A stretch of 64,000 nt of DNA. It comes from Alphaproteobacteria bacterium (GTDB lineage Bacteria; Pseudomonadota; Alphaproteobacteria; Micavibrionales; Micavibrionaceae). The translations under genes and the position numbers were made by a program. This document shows positions 27,004 through 35,903 of this stretch, piece by piece. The notes beneath the pieces were generated by a model. That model was given only the letters and a program-made list of their open reading frames with translations. It made no database searches and had not been told where the DNA came from. The stretch covers positions 1-64,000 of the forward strand of contig JAJRSA010000012.1 in NCBI GenBank assembly GCA_024279035.1. Reading direction: 5' to 3'. Within the stretch, counting starts at the first letter, position 1, and every line of letters starts with the position of its first letter.

Positions 27004-28799
27004 CTAATCGTCTTTTTCACAAGAGCTGTACTCTCTAACTCATCTTCATCTTTTGAGAAAAGGTGAATTTGTACGCCCATGGATTTCATGATTACGCTTT
27101 GCTGTAAGACAGATAATGCATTACTAAATGTCCAATAAATGACCAAGCCCGAGGCAAATCCAGACAACATAAATCCTATAAAGAGAGGAAAATACTTCAT
27201 CATGATTTTTTGGGTTGGATCTTGAGGCGGTGGATTAAGGCGCTGTTGCAAGATCATAAACCCAATCATTAAGCATGGCCAAATCCCAATCATTAAGAGG
27301 GATGGAGGGTCAAAGGGAAGTAATCCAAAGAGATTAAAAATCGAGGTTGGATCAGGTTGAGAGAGATCTTGAATCCATCCAAAAAACGGGGCATGACGCA
27401 TTTCGACAGAGATATAGACCACCTTATACATCGCAAAGAAAATCGGGATTTGGAGCAAAATAGGAAAGCACCCTGCCATCGGATTCACTTTTTCTTTTTG
27501 GTACAAATTGGCAAGCTCTGTGCGCATACTGGCTTTATCTTCTTTATACTTTTCTTTGAGCTCATTCATTTGAGGCCCCAATTTTTTCATCTTCGCAAAT
27601 GAGCGATAGGATGTATTGGCCAAAGGAAAGACAGCGAGTCGCAACAGAAAAGTTAGCATAATAATGGCCACTCCAAAATTCCCGACCCAGCTATGAAAGA
27701 GGGATAACAGCCAATGGAGAGGGCGGGTGAGAAAATACAAAATCCCGAAATCAACTGCTAAATCAAAATGACGTACCCCCATCTCCTTACTATATTCATC
27801 TAAAAGACGGACATTTTTAATCCCTGCATAAATGTTGTGCGTGACATCTATGGATTGCCCAGCTTCGAGTTTTAAAGCCGTCCCCATAATGTCTGTTTGG
27901 AATAAAGGGCGTACCATTGTGTTCTTGGTTTTCCCTTTTTGGACAAAACGAAAAGTTTTCTCTTGGGTTTGTTCGGGGAGTAATCCTACGAGCCAGTATT
28001 TTTGTCCAAAGCCAATCCATCCCTCATTAGAGACAATATTCCATGATGGCTTATCGCCCATATCACTATAATCAATTTCTTCCAGCTCTCCCCCAATATA
28101 GCCAAGAGGGCCATCATGGACGATCATATTTTTATCAACAAATTCGGGTTTTCCACGGCGCGCAATTGCTGAATAAGGATAAAGTTCAAGCACTTTTCCT
28201 GTACTATTACGCACAGTCTCCGTCACAGAAATCATAAAATGATCATCAACACTGTATACCCGCTCAAAGGCAAGGCCTTGTGTATTGTTCCATTGAAAGA
28301 CGAGTGGTGTTGAGGGTGTCAAAGCTACTCCACTCACAAGAGACCAAAGCGTGTTCTTATCGGGGAGAGAAAGAGATTTATCAGACGCCACCCAGCCTGT
28401 TTCTGCATAATGTGGATATTTACTCCCTACAGGAGATAAAAGAGGTACATTACGCTTCCGTTCAAGCGTTTCAAAATGATTTTTCAAAGAAATATCATCT
28501 AAACGCCCTCCTTTTGGGGAGAGAGATCCTGTCAATTCAGGAGAGTCTATTTGAATACGCGCAGAGTCTGTAATTAAAGTTTGACGATCTCCTTTCGGAT
28601 CCAGTACCTCCAGAGTATCTTGTAGACGACGCGTCTCATTCATTTTTTGGTCTTGCTCAATTTTGGCGTATTGCGCATCTACATTAGGTTTCATTACAAA
28701 ACGGTCATAGGCCGCCCACAAACCAATGGCGATTACTACAAATAATATGAGATTTCTGATATCATCGGGGTGCATCTGCCCTGGTTTTTGACCGTTCAT
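26991..28799 (-). CDS. yidC: Membrane protein insertase YidC
   Basis: 602 residues, the long Gram-negative form. A signal-anchor helix (about 13-28), a large periplasmic beta domain (about 60-345), then the conserved five-helix insertase core with F-P-L-A-N-T-S-Y-R-S-F and the N-P-M-A-G-C-F-P-I-L-L-Q-I-P segment. It inserts and folds inner-membrane proteins alone or with SecYEG. It overlaps yidD by four bases. The short basic tail is typical. Confidence 0.96.
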   Translation of the reverse strand: MNGQKPGQMHPDDIRNLILFVVIAIGLWAAYDRFVMKPNVDAQYAKIEQDQKMNETRRLQDTLEVLDPKGDRQTLITDSARIQIDSPELTGSLSPKGGRLDDISLKNHFETLERKRNVPLLSPVGSKYPHYAETGWVASDKSLSLPDKNTLWSLVSGVALTPSTPLVFQWNNTQGLAFERVYSVDDHFMISVTETVRNSTGKVLELYPYSAIARRGKPEFVDKNMIVHDGPLGYIGGELEEIDYSDMGDKPSWNIVSNEGWIGFGQKYWLVGLLPEQTQEKTFRFVQKGKTKNTMVRPLFQTDIMGTALKLEAGQSIDVTHNIYAGIKNVRLLDEYSKEMGVRHFDLAVDFGILYFLTRPLHWLLSLFHSWVGNFGVAIIMLTFLLRLAVFPLANTSYRSFAKMKKLGPQMNELKEKYKEDKASMRTELANLYQKEKVNPMAGCFPILLQIPIFFAMYKVVYISVEMRHAPFFGWIQDLSQPDPTSIFNLFGLLPFDPPSLLMIGIWPCLMIGFMILQQRLNPPPQDPTQKIMMKYFPLFIGFMLSGFASGLVIYWTFSNALSVLQQSVIMKSMGVQIHLFSKDEDELESTALVKKTIRWKR

Positions 28800-29074
28800 T
28801 GAGTATCCTTTGACATCTTTTTTTTACGTTTCAAGGCCTTCTTATAAAGGAAGAGATCCCGATAGGCAAATCGTTTTGGCACAGGATTGAGGACATCCCC
28901 TTTATACCACGGACTGCACTTTAAAATACGCACGACCATCAAAACTGTGCCTTTCAAAAACCCATGGCACATATACGCCTCTTCCGCATAATGGGAACAG
29001 GTTGGATGAAAACGACATTGATTTCCCATAAAAGGAGAGAGGACAAATCGATAGATTTGAATCAGTCGCTTCAT
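28796..29074 (-). CDS. yidD: Membrane protein insertion efficiency factor YidD
   Basis: 92 residues from the ATG at 29074, chosen because it forms an ATGA overlap with the rnpA stop; a start at 29104 is possible but overlaps rnpA by 34 bp. Family signatures are Y-R-x-x-L-S-P, C-R-F-x-P-T-C-S-x-Y-A and the I-L-K-C-S-P-W region. It is a peripheral inner-membrane protein helping YidC-dependent insertion. The C terminus is Lys-rich. Confidence 0.93.
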   Translation of the reverse strand: MKRLIQIYRFVLSPFMGNQCRFHPTCSHYAEEAYMCHGFLKGTVLMVVRILKCSPWYKGDVLNPVPKRFAYRDLFLYKKALKRKKKMSKDTQ

Positions 29075-29451
29075 ACCTGCGACGAGAGTCTTTTCAATGC
29101 CCATTTTAAATCTTTTTGTAAGTCCGTAAAATCACGTGTGAGCGTTTCTTTGCGCCCAATCAGAACATAATCCATCTGAGAGACCCCATGCACACAGAGG
29201 ATATCAGACGCGATATGTCTCAAGCGTCTTTTGACTCGATTGCGATCAACAGCTCTTTTGAATATTCTCTTTGTAATGGTGACCCCAAAACGAATATCGA
29301 GGTCACATTCAACCTCAGAGGCTCTTTCTTTGTGCTGAATAATGAATGATTTTGTAATCCATTTTTGACCACCTTTCTGAAGACGTAAAAAATCGGCACG
29401 TTTTTTCAAACTGCCGATTGTTTTTCCTGTCACAATGTCGTTTGACATCAT
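29071..29451 (-). CDS. rnpA: Ribonuclease P protein component
   Basis: 126 residues from the ATG at 29451 (29448 also possible); the longer frame to 29553 lies inside rpmH and is rejected. It is the protein subunit of RNase P, which matures tRNA 5' ends. L-K-K-R-A-D-F-L-R, the F-G-V-T-I-T-K-R strand and the diagnostic R-N-R-V-K-R-R-L-R helix are present. One base separates it from the rpmH stop. Confidence 0.93.
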   Translation of the reverse strand: MMSNDIVTGKTIGSLKKRADFLRLQKGGQKWITKSFIIQHKERASEVECDLDIRFGVTITKRIFKRAVDRNRVKRRLRHIASDILCVHGVSQMDYVLIGRKETLTRDFTDLQKDLKWALKRLSSQV

Positions 29452-29452
29452 A

Positions 29453-29593
29453 TCATGCAGACAATTTTTTACGCCCTTTGGCACGACGGTTCGCAATAAT
29501 AGCGCGTCCATTACGTGTCGCCATACGCGCACGAAATCCATGACGACGGGCACGCACCAAGCGAGAAGGCTGAAAAGTTCTTTTTGTTGACAT
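29453..29593 (-). CDS. rpmH: 50S ribosomal protein L34
   Basis: 46 residues, translated by hand. It begins [11 protein letters not shown] and contains [14 protein letters not shown] and the basic [11 protein letters not shown] end. It is a small, very basic protein of the 50S subunit. GGAGCAA is located just upstream as ribosome site. It is first in the operon with rnpA, yidD, yidC and engB. Confidence 0.95.
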   Translation of the reverse strand: MSTKRTFQPSRLVRARRHGFRARMATRNGRAIIANRRAKGRKKLSA

Positions 29594-29844
29594 GCGCGTT
29601 GCTCCTAAAAATATAAATATTTAATAAATCTTGAAGTGGCAGTATATAATCAGTAAAAGAGGGAATGTCAAGAAACATATTAGTAGCTTACAAACGGCGT
29701 TTAAACATCACGCAGGCGAGCCACTTGTTTTTATTTCCATTAAGAATGCGACGTTATTAATGGAAATGGCTATAAACACTTTTCTTTCCATTCTGTTTCT
29801 GGCATGCTATTGACAATAAGAATATAAGAAGAAGAGTTTATTTT

Positions 29845-30486
29845 ATGTATGAAGATGATAATTGGGCACCTGTAACAGGAGAAGAGCTCGACGGATTTCT
29901 CTCTCAGGTTGGAAAAATTGATGGCGTTATGGATCCCTCCCCCACCACGACAAAAGTAGAATGGCGTGCATGTCCTTTTTATGAGTCCGTGGCCATGATT
30001 CGTCTGCGTGACGAGAATTGGATGCCCAAAGAGCTTACCATTTACTACCTCACCGATCAAGGGACACTCTATCGCCTCAACGGGACATCTCCTCCCATTC
30101 ACGACATTAACGCCAAATCAACCATCAAGGTCACAGACGATAATGTTTTGGATTACCTCCGCTTTTTCTGCTTCTTTGTACGAGGAGAAGAAGGCCCTTT
30201 CTTGATTTCAGAGGATATGGATAACCCCAATATGCCTGAGATGGATGATAAAATGAAGGCCGTCATCGGTGGCTCTCTCCGTCCTGCAAGTTACGAAGGT
30301 AAAAACGATAAAGGACATTGGCTGTGTGATGCTGTTGTCTTTTACTCCAACGCCCTCTTCATCGCCAACTTCGCCGTTCACCCCTCAGGCATGATCGAAA
30401 TGCTAGATGATGAACCTATTGCGTCTGAATTGACTGTACGTGTTAATCGTCCCGTGGCGATTGATACGAATGGGACGGCGAAATAA
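29845..30486 (+). CDS. Unknown cytoplasmic protein
   Basis: 213 residues without signal peptide or membrane helix; acidic overall. No motif is recognised. It has a Trp/Tyr-rich N-terminal half and a V-V-F-Y-S-N-A-L-F-I-A-N-F segment suggesting a compact beta domain. It stands alone between the rpmH operon (divergent) and rsmC (convergent). The composition is like its neighbours, so I regard it as a native gene of unknown role. Confidence 0.7.
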   Translation: MYEDDNWAPVTGEELDGFLSQVGKIDGVMDPSPTTTKVEWRACPFYESVAMIRLRDENWMPKELTIYYLTDQGTLYRLNGTSPPIHDINAKSTIKVTDDNVLDYLRFFCFFVRGEEGPFLISEDMDNPNMPEMDDKMKAVIGGSLRPASYEGKNDKGHWLCDAVVFYSNALFIANFAVHPSGMIEMLDDEPIASELTVRVNRPVAIDTNGTAK

Positions 30487-30508
30487 AATAGTTCGAGTTT
30501 AAATGAGA

Positions 30509-31531
30509 CTATTTAAGGGCTTTAAAGATTTTAAAGCCCTTTTCTTGTGTCAAAGACTCTACATTTGAAAAAGAGGTTTTTAAGAGTTTCTCATAAGGAA
30601 GGTGTGTGTTGGCAACCATGTAAAGAATGCCTTGTTTTTTGAGGGCTTTATGGGCGATCTGAATAAGTTTTTGGCCTAAAAACAGATTTTGACTTTTTCC
30701 CTCATGAAAGGGAGGATTCATAACGATAAAATCGAACGTATTTGTAAGAAGAGATTGTGTTAAATCCATCCATATTACGTCAAAAGACCGCGTGGGATGG
30801 CGCTCTTGTATATTCTTTTGGCATGAGTCCACAGCGTGAACATCCACATCAAAACAGGAGATATGTTGGATGTAAGGGTTTTTTGTTAAAACTTGATCTG
30901 TGAGATAGCCATATCCACATCCAAAATCAGCCCCTTTTCCTATCAAACCACTGGGTAAGTAATGGCTTAATATCTGAGAACCTCCATCAATTTTATTCCA
31001 TCCAAACACGCCTGCTTTAACATGATAGCCATGTTGGTTGATCTGCATGCGTCCGTTGTGCAAACACGTCTTAATTTGATCCGTCTTGACTTTTACTTTA
31101 CGAGCGATCACACATTTACAATGGTATTTCGAGAAACTGTCTAAATACTCAAGACCAAATGCTTTTAATATCTTGAGTAACCGCGCTCCGCCTGCATCTT
31201 TTGCCGCACATAAAACAAGGACTCCGCCCTCTTTTAAATGCGTAAGGGCAGAGGCAATATCATAGAGGGCTTGATCTTTTTGTTTCGGGAGGAGCACACA
31301 GCATAAATCATAGTCTTTTGTGTCTTGGATAGAGGTCTCACAGACATAGCCTTGCGCTTTGAACGTCTGATAGCTACGATAATAGGGTGTAACTATACCT
31401 GTCTTCTCTGGGGGGAGGGACTGTAAAATATCCGTATGAAACGACCCATTGATCAAGCACCCCTTCTCAAAAGACAAAGAGGCCACATTTAAACTATACA
31501 ATAATGCTTTAAGATCATGTCCAGACATCAA
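30509..31531 (-). CDS. rsmC: RsmC-like class I methyltransferase (16S rRNA G1207 type)
   Basis: 340 residues, two tandem Rossmann-like halves as in RsmC: a degenerate N-terminal half (about 1-160) and an active C-terminal half (about 165-340). The SAM motif is G-A-D-F-G-C-G-Y-G-Y-L and the catalytic motif is V-M-N-P-P-F-H-E-G. RsmC makes m2G1207 in 16S rRNA; RlmG is a close alternative. Its 5' end overlaps the sulfotransferase gene by 17 bp, an odd pairing in function. Confidence 0.85.
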   Translation of the reverse strand: MMSGHDLKALLYSLNVASLSFEKGCLINGSFHTDILQSLPPEKTGIVTPYYRSYQTFKAQGYVCETSIQDTKDYDLCCVLLPKQKDQALYDIASALTHLKEGGVLVLCAAKDAGGARLLKILKAFGLEYLDSFSKYHCKCVIARKVKVKTDQIKTCLHNGRMQINQHGYHVKAGVFGWNKIDGGSQILSHYLPSGLIGKGADFGCGYGYLTDQVLTKNPYIQHISCFDVDVHAVDSCQKNIQERHPTRSFDVIWMDLTQSLLTNTFDFIVMNPPFHEGKSQNLFLGQKLIQIAHKALKKQGILYMVANTHLPYEKLLKTSFSNVESLTQEKGFKIFKALK

Positions 31532-32384
31532 TGGGATGACCTAATAATGTTTCCAGTTTTTTGATTTCTGGTTCAAGCTTTTCATTCATAAAATCCAGAT
31601 CTTCCTGAGACATTTCTGTCTTGGTGGCATCTGGTTTTTCTGTGCCAAAGACAAGGCGTTTCACACCTAAGGCTTTCACACAATTAACAATAAAATAGAG
31701 ACGGTGTTGACGGAGCCAATCAGCTATCTTTTGTGCCCACCCTGCCAGCGCTCCTGAGTGGGAATAGGTGGTGACATTATAGCGTTCTCGGAGCTCTTCT
31801 GGAGGCGCAATATAGGGCAGATTCAATAGGTCACAGATTTCATTGATGAACACATCCTGATCAGCTTCTAATGTTTCTTGATAAACAATTTTAATCTGTT
31901 CACGATCATAATATTTGAGCCAGCGCTCAAGATTGGCCGTGTAATAACTGCTTTCTATAATTTGAGGGTGGTGTGAGCAGGCGTCTTGCAACGAGCCAGA
32001 TACAATCCCATAGCGCAAATAATGAAGATAGAGCGAATAAGAGCGCACCACAGGATGGCGCAAAGGACAGATCAACTGAATATCTTTACCAAATACATCA
32101 TAAACGCGTTTTGGGACATCGGGATGATCAAAGCTTGTGGTTGAGATCTCCATGATCTTCTTATGTGCCTCTTGCGGACGAAAATGGGCGGTATAGCTTC
32201 CAATCCCCTTTGAAAAATCACGATCAAAGAAAAAGACCTCTTTGACATCCGAGGGCAAACAGATATCGCCTCGCACACGTAAATAGCGATCTAACCATGA
32301 CGTCCCAGCCCGTTGTGGCCCCATACAGAGCACAAAAGGGCGATCGAAAATACGATAGGATTTTTGTCTGCGTTCAACGATCAT
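31515..32384 (-). CDS. Sulfotransferase family protein
   Basis: 289 residues. The PAPS 5'-phosphosulfate loop is G-P-Q-R-A-G-T-S-W-L (about residues 22-31), and the 3'-phosphate site is represented by R-H-P-V-V-R-S-Y-S-L-Y. A mid-domain D-R-E-Q-I-K-I-V-Y-Q-E-T matches the heparan-type group. It would transfer sulfate from PAPS to a sugar or lipid acceptor. It overlaps the glycosyltransferase upstream by four bases, so a sulfated surface glycan or glycolipid is a fair inference. There is no signal peptide. Confidence 0.85.
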   Translation of the reverse strand: MIVERRQKSYRIFDRPFVLCMGPQRAGTSWLDRYLRVRGDICLPSDVKEVFFFDRDFSKGIGSYTAHFRPQEAHKKIMEISTTSFDHPDVPKRVYDVFGKDIQLICPLRHPVVRSYSLYLHYLRYGIVSGSLQDACSHHPQIIESSYYTANLERWLKYYDREQIKIVYQETLEADQDVFINEICDLLNLPYIAPPEELRERYNVTTYSHSGALAGWAQKIADWLRQHRLYFIVNCVKALGVKRLVFGTEKPDATKTEMSQEDLDFMNEKLEPEIKKLETLLGHPIDVWT

Positions 32385-33580
32385 GAGGCTGTCTTGTCCT
32401 GTATAAAACCTGCAAATCCTGACCAGAATTGCTCCCGAATAGGGTGGAGGATATCATGCGTATAGTCCATTGATTTTTTGAAATTCTCTTGGGCTTGAGA
32501 GGCGAGCGTTTTGTCTTTAATACTCTGTATAATCTGTTCTGCTAGTTGCTCCGCCTGTCCTGCTTTGTGAATATAAGCAGGGGGGAGAAGTTCAGGAATG
32601 CCTCCTGCATTCGACCCAAACGCAGGACATCCTCTACTCATCGCTTCAATAGTGGCTCGAGGAACTCCTTCATGAAAGCTTGGCTGAATATATAGGTCAA
32701 TCTGATCCAGCCAGTGTAACACAGGATCTCCACTTGTTAGCACGCCCTCAAAACGCACATGATTTTGCAAATTACATTTGTGAATAAGAGGGCGATAAGG
32801 AGACGAATTCCCCGCACCGAGTATTTTTAGGATAAAAGGGCGATCAGAGTCTGCATTCAACAGAGACAGAGCTTTAATCGCAATATCAATCCCTTTTAAT
32901 TTATGATCTAAATGACCAATGAGACCAATTTCTATGGGAAAGTCAGACGAGGGCGATGAGCCAATGCGCTCTAAGCGACGCTCTAGCACAGAGGGCTCTG
33001 GCTTTTCAATCCGTACATTGGACGCAATAGCTGTTGTTCCTGTCGCAGGATAGCGCTTGGGCAAAAACTCTTTGCTCACATACAAAACATAGTCGGCTTT
33101 TTGCGCCAGTTTTTTCATACGGCAATACCGAAGAGGGGCATATAGCTTTGCCAAAAGAGATCCATGATTCCATGTGTTATCCCATGGACATCCTGCGATC
33201 TCATGCGCAATGGGTTTCCCTCGTTTTCTGGCGACTTTAAAGGCCAACCACCCGATTTCACTCATCGTGCGGACAATAACGGCGTCTGCCTCTTCAACTA
33301 ACGCCTCCACGCGCTCTTGGACGACAGACCTATTGTGAAGAAGCCCTAAAGGACTATTCATGTTCGGAAGTATTTGTATGCTCACACCCTCCCCATTGCT
33401 TTTATTGAGCACCGAGAGATCATCATCTTCGGTCAAAGCGCGCCCTCGCCCTGCAACGATCAATTCATCACAAATATTGATATAAGGCGCCCAATACGCA
33501 TAAGAAAACTGCCCCTCCGAATAGAATGTCGTTTCAGAGTTTTGAATATAAGTATTGTCGTGACAGTAAAGAATTTTCAT
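32381..33580 (-). CDS. Glycosyltransferase, GT4-like
   Basis: 399 residues from M-K-I-L-Y-C-H-D at 33580; 33592 is possible. GT-B fold: an N-terminal acceptor half and a C-terminal Glycos_transf_1 half with I-G-L-I-G-H-L-D-H-K-L-K-G, P-S-F-H-E-G-V-P-R-A-T-I-E-A-M-S-R-G (nucleotide-sugar site) and F-G-S-N-A-G-G-I-P-E. Substrates are unknown. It is coupled to the sulfotransferase and lies divergent from the MATE gene with 50 bp between starts. Confidence 0.88.
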   Translation of the reverse strand: MKILYCHDNTYIQNSETTFYSEGQFSYAYWAPYINICDELIVAGRGRALTEDDDLSVLNKSNGEGVSIQILPNMNSPLGLLHNRSVVQERVEALVEEADAVIVRTMSEIGWLAFKVARKRGKPIAHEIAGCPWDNTWNHGSLLAKLYAPLRYCRMKKLAQKADYVLYVSKEFLPKRYPATGTTAIASNVRIEKPEPSVLERRLERIGSSPSSDFPIEIGLIGHLDHKLKGIDIAIKALSLLNADSDRPFILKILGAGNSSPYRPLIHKCNLQNHVRFEGVLTSGDPVLHWLDQIDLYIQPSFHEGVPRATIEAMSRGCPAFGSNAGGIPELLPPAYIHKAGQAEQLAEQIIQSIKDKTLASQAQENFKKSMDYTHDILHPIREQFWSGFAGFIQDKTAS

Positions 33581-33630
33581 GGAAGAAAGCATTGCGTTGT
33601 TACGCTAAACAGAATAAATCTTTTATCCAT

Positions 33631-34965
33631 ATGACGCAATCAAAGATCAACTTATTAGAAGGCTCTATCCCGAAACACCTTATTCGTCTAACGCTTCCAA
33701 TGATCTGGGGCATCGGCGTAATTATCAGCTTTCAAGTGGTGGATACTTATTTCATTTCAAAGCTTGGGAAAGAAGCACTGGCCGCGGTAAGCTTTACGTT
33801 CCCAGTCACCTACGCTATTTTTACGCTGACCATGGGATTTAGTGTGGCAATGTCGTCCGTTGTGTCTCGTTTGATTGGGGAAGGAGAACAAGATCTCATC
33901 TGTCGTGTCATTACACAAGGGCTCTTTCTTGTTCTCATCTTTACTTCTCTTCTGTCCGTCATCGGATTTTTAATACAAGAGCCTCTCTTTCATGCCATGG
34001 GGGCACAGGCACATTTAATGCCTCTTATTCTCGATTATGTAACCCTCTGGCTCTTCTCTATCCCCTTAATCGCCATTCCTTTGGTTGGAAATTCTTCTCT
34101 GCGCGCAGGGGGAGATGCCATCACTCCAGCTATTATTATGAGTATCGCCGCCTTCACAAATCTCATTCTCGATCCCCTTTTGATCTTTGGGGTGGCAGGT
34201 TTTCCAAAAATGGGGATAGAGGGCGCAGCACTGGCCACCGTGATTGCCAATTTTTGTGCTCTATGTGCCAGTCTCTATGTTCTTTCCGTGCGTAAAAAAC
34301 GCTTGAAATGGATATGGATTATGGATCTCTCTGCGTTTAAAGATACCTGTAAACGCCTCCTTGTCATTGCACTCCCTGTTGGGATCACAAGCCTTATTCT
34401 CCCTCTAACCAATGCAATTATTATTGCGCTTCTTTCTGGACTGAGTATTGAAGCTGTCGCCGCCTTTGGAATTGCCACTCGCATAGAAGCCTTTGCCTTT
34501 ATTGTCCTTATGGCGCTCTCCACGGCTATGTCCCCCATTATCGGACAAAATTGGGGCGCAAAGAATCTATCTCGAGTCCATGAAACACTCAAAAAGGCCA
34601 TTGGATTTAATATTATATGGTCTTTAGGGGTGGCTGTCCTTCTTCTCCTCTTCGGCAAACATATCGCCAGCCTGTTTTCAACCGATCCAGACATCATCCA
34701 AATAGCACAGCTCTTTTTCTGGATTGTCCCACTTTCTTATGCCCTCAGTAACCTCCTTAACGGCTGGATGTCCGCCTTCAACGCCATGGGCAACCCAAAA
34801 CGCTCTCTCACCATGATGTTCATCAAATACATCCTCATGCTCCTCCCTGCCCTCTGGATTGGACAATTTTATGGCGTGGTCGGTATTTTTAGTGCACTCG
34901 CATTGGTGAATATAGTTTCTGGGATACTATTCCATATTTTGAATTGGAAAATGTGTAAGACTTAA
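33631..34965 (+). CDS. MATE family efflux transporter
   Basis: 444 residues from the ATG at 33631. The frame is open upstream to 33526 but that part overlaps the divergent glycosyltransferase and lacks membrane character. Twelve helices form two MatE halves; I-P-K-H-L-I-R-L-T-L-P-M-I and the second-half G-I-T-S-L-I-L-P-L are visible. It is an inner-membrane, cation-coupled exporter of drugs or metabolites. Substrate not predictable. Confidence 0.92.
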   Translation: MTQSKINLLEGSIPKHLIRLTLPMIWGIGVIISFQVVDTYFISKLGKEALAAVSFTFPVTYAIFTLTMGFSVAMSSVVSRLIGEGEQDLICRVITQGLFLVLIFTSLLSVIGFLIQEPLFHAMGAQAHLMPLILDYVTLWLFSIPLIAIPLVGNSSLRAGGDAITPAIIMSIAAFTNLILDPLLIFGVAGFPKMGIEGAALATVIANFCALCASLYVLSVRKKRLKWIWIMDLSAFKDTCKRLLVIALPVGITSLILPLTNAIIIALLSGLSIEAVAAFGIATRIEAFAFIVLMALSTAMSPIIGQNWGAKNLSRVHETLKKAIGFNIIWSLGVAVLLLLFGKHIASLFSTDPDIIQIAQLFFWIVPLSYALSNLLNGWMSAFNAMGNPKRSLTMMFIKYILMLLPALWIGQFYGVVGIFSALALVNIVSGILFHILNWKMCKT

Positions 34966-34980
34966 AAAAGGTAAAATTAT

Positions 34981-35106
34981 ATGCCCTTCTCAGAATCACT
35001 TCGCCTCCCTTATTTCTACAAACACCCTCTGCCTTATTTTCAAAATGGGGCGGGATTTCCTATGTGTTTGGTTTCTAACTCACTGGTATACCGTATAAAA
35101 AACTAG
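34981..35106 (+). CDS. Possible 41-residue small protein
   Basis: ATG at 34981, 15 bases after the MATE stop, with AAAGG about 10 bases upstream. The peptide is rich in Phe, Tyr, Leu and Pro and has no recognisable motif. A frame this short in intergenic DNA can occur by chance; it may also be a relic of a larger gene. Confidence 0.2.
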   Translation: MPFSESLRLPYFYKHPLPYFQNGAGFPMCLVSNSLVYRIKN

Positions 35107-35119
35107 AGGAGATAGGGTT

Positions 35120-35203
35120 ATGGGCAATTTACAGATTCTATCGCAAACAGAAAAATGCCCGGAAATTTTACATGGACAGAAAATTCGTGATATACTGGAA
35201 TAA
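35120..35203 (+). CDS. Possible 27-residue small protein
   Basis: ATG at 35120 with a good AGGAGA ribosome site just upstream (35107-35112) and a TAA at 35201. The peptide is polar with an E-K-C-P-E-I-L segment. No family recognised; supported only by the ribosome site. Confidence 0.2.
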   Translation: MGNLQILSQTEKCPEILHGQKIRDILE

Positions 35204-35223
35204 GACCAGAAATCATTCACGTC

Positions 35224-35253
35224 TTGACAAGTTTCATTAAAATCCGCTATCAT
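35224..35253 (+). promoter_or_regulatory. Candidate sigma70-type promoter for the IalB-like gene
   Basis: A perfect TTGACA at 35224-35229 and TATCAT at 35248-35253, spaced 18 bp, lie about 32 bp upstream of the start at 35285. Confidence 0.55.
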
Positions 35254-35284
35254 TCTTCCATCATAAAACAATAGGTGCGTCTCA

Positions 35285-35797
35285 ATGGTTAAATCTTTTT
35301 ATATATGTGTTGCTATTATCAGTTGTCTTTTTGCCTCCTCTTTTGCATATGCGAGTGAGCCAAAGAAAATAGGATCTTTTTCGGATTGGTCAGCTTACTC
35401 CTTTCTGGAGAACGGAAAAAAAGTCTGTTACATGGTGAGTACTCCTAAAACAGATGAAGGAAATTACACACGCCGTGGAGATATATATACACTCGTTACG
35501 CATCGCCCTTCAGAAAACACCCGCAATGTTTTTAGTTATATTGGAGGGTATCCTTATAAGCAGGACAGTGAAGTAACTGTGAAGATTGATGGAAAAACAT
35601 TTAAGCTTTTTACCTATGAAGAAACAGCATGGGCGCCTGATGGCTTAACAGACAATGCATTATCTTCTGCGTTGCGTAGCGGGAGTAAAATGGTTGTTAA
35701 GGGGACGTCAAAGCGCGGAACTTTAACCACAGATACATATAGCTTGAAAGGATCAAGTTCTGCCCATGAGGCGATCTCGAAAGCCTGTAAAGGATAA
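35285..35797 (+). CDS. Invasion-associated locus B (IalB) family protein
   Basis: 170 residues. A signal peptide (cleavage after A-Y-A near residue 23) leads to a periplasmic domain with the family features F-S-D-W-S-A-Y near the start, K-V-C-Y-M-V-S-T-P and the K-G-x-S-x-R-G-T-x-T-x-D-T-Y-S-L-K-G C-terminal stretch. Two cysteines (V-C-Y and K-A-C-K-G) probably pair. The family is widespread in Alphaproteobacteria, including non-pathogens, so invasion should not be inferred. Preceded by AGGTG and a good promoter. Confidence 0.85.
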   Translation: MVKSFYICVAIISCLFASSFAYASEPKKIGSFSDWSAYSFLENGKKVCYMVSTPKTDEGNYTRRGDIYTLVTHRPSENTRNVFSYIGGYPYKQDSEVTVKIDGKTFKLFTYEETAWAPDGLTDNALSSALRSGSKMVVKGTSKRGTLTTDTYSLKGSSSAHEAISKACKG

Positions 35798-35903
35798 ACT
35801 ATCCCGAGCTTAAAGATAAGAAAAGACACCCATCCCTTGAAACCCTTTCTTTCTGTGCTTATGTTGAGCATGGAAATACCAATCTTTCAGGAGTGCCCCT
35901 AAC

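Larger units (their letters stand above)
34966..35284. other. 319-bp region between MATE and IalB-like genes
   Basis: Contains two very short open frames (34981-35106 and 35120-35203), each preceded by a plausible ribosome site, and a promoter-like pair at 35224-35253. No RNA gene was recognised. Confidence 0.5.

Noticed and set aside
29452-29553. Longer RnpA start inside rpmH
   Set aside because: rpmH fully explains this stretch in another frame, and RnpA homology begins only after 29451.
33526-33630. Longer MATE start
   Set aside because: It overlaps the glycosyltransferase start on the other strand and encodes a polar stretch untypical of MATE proteins.
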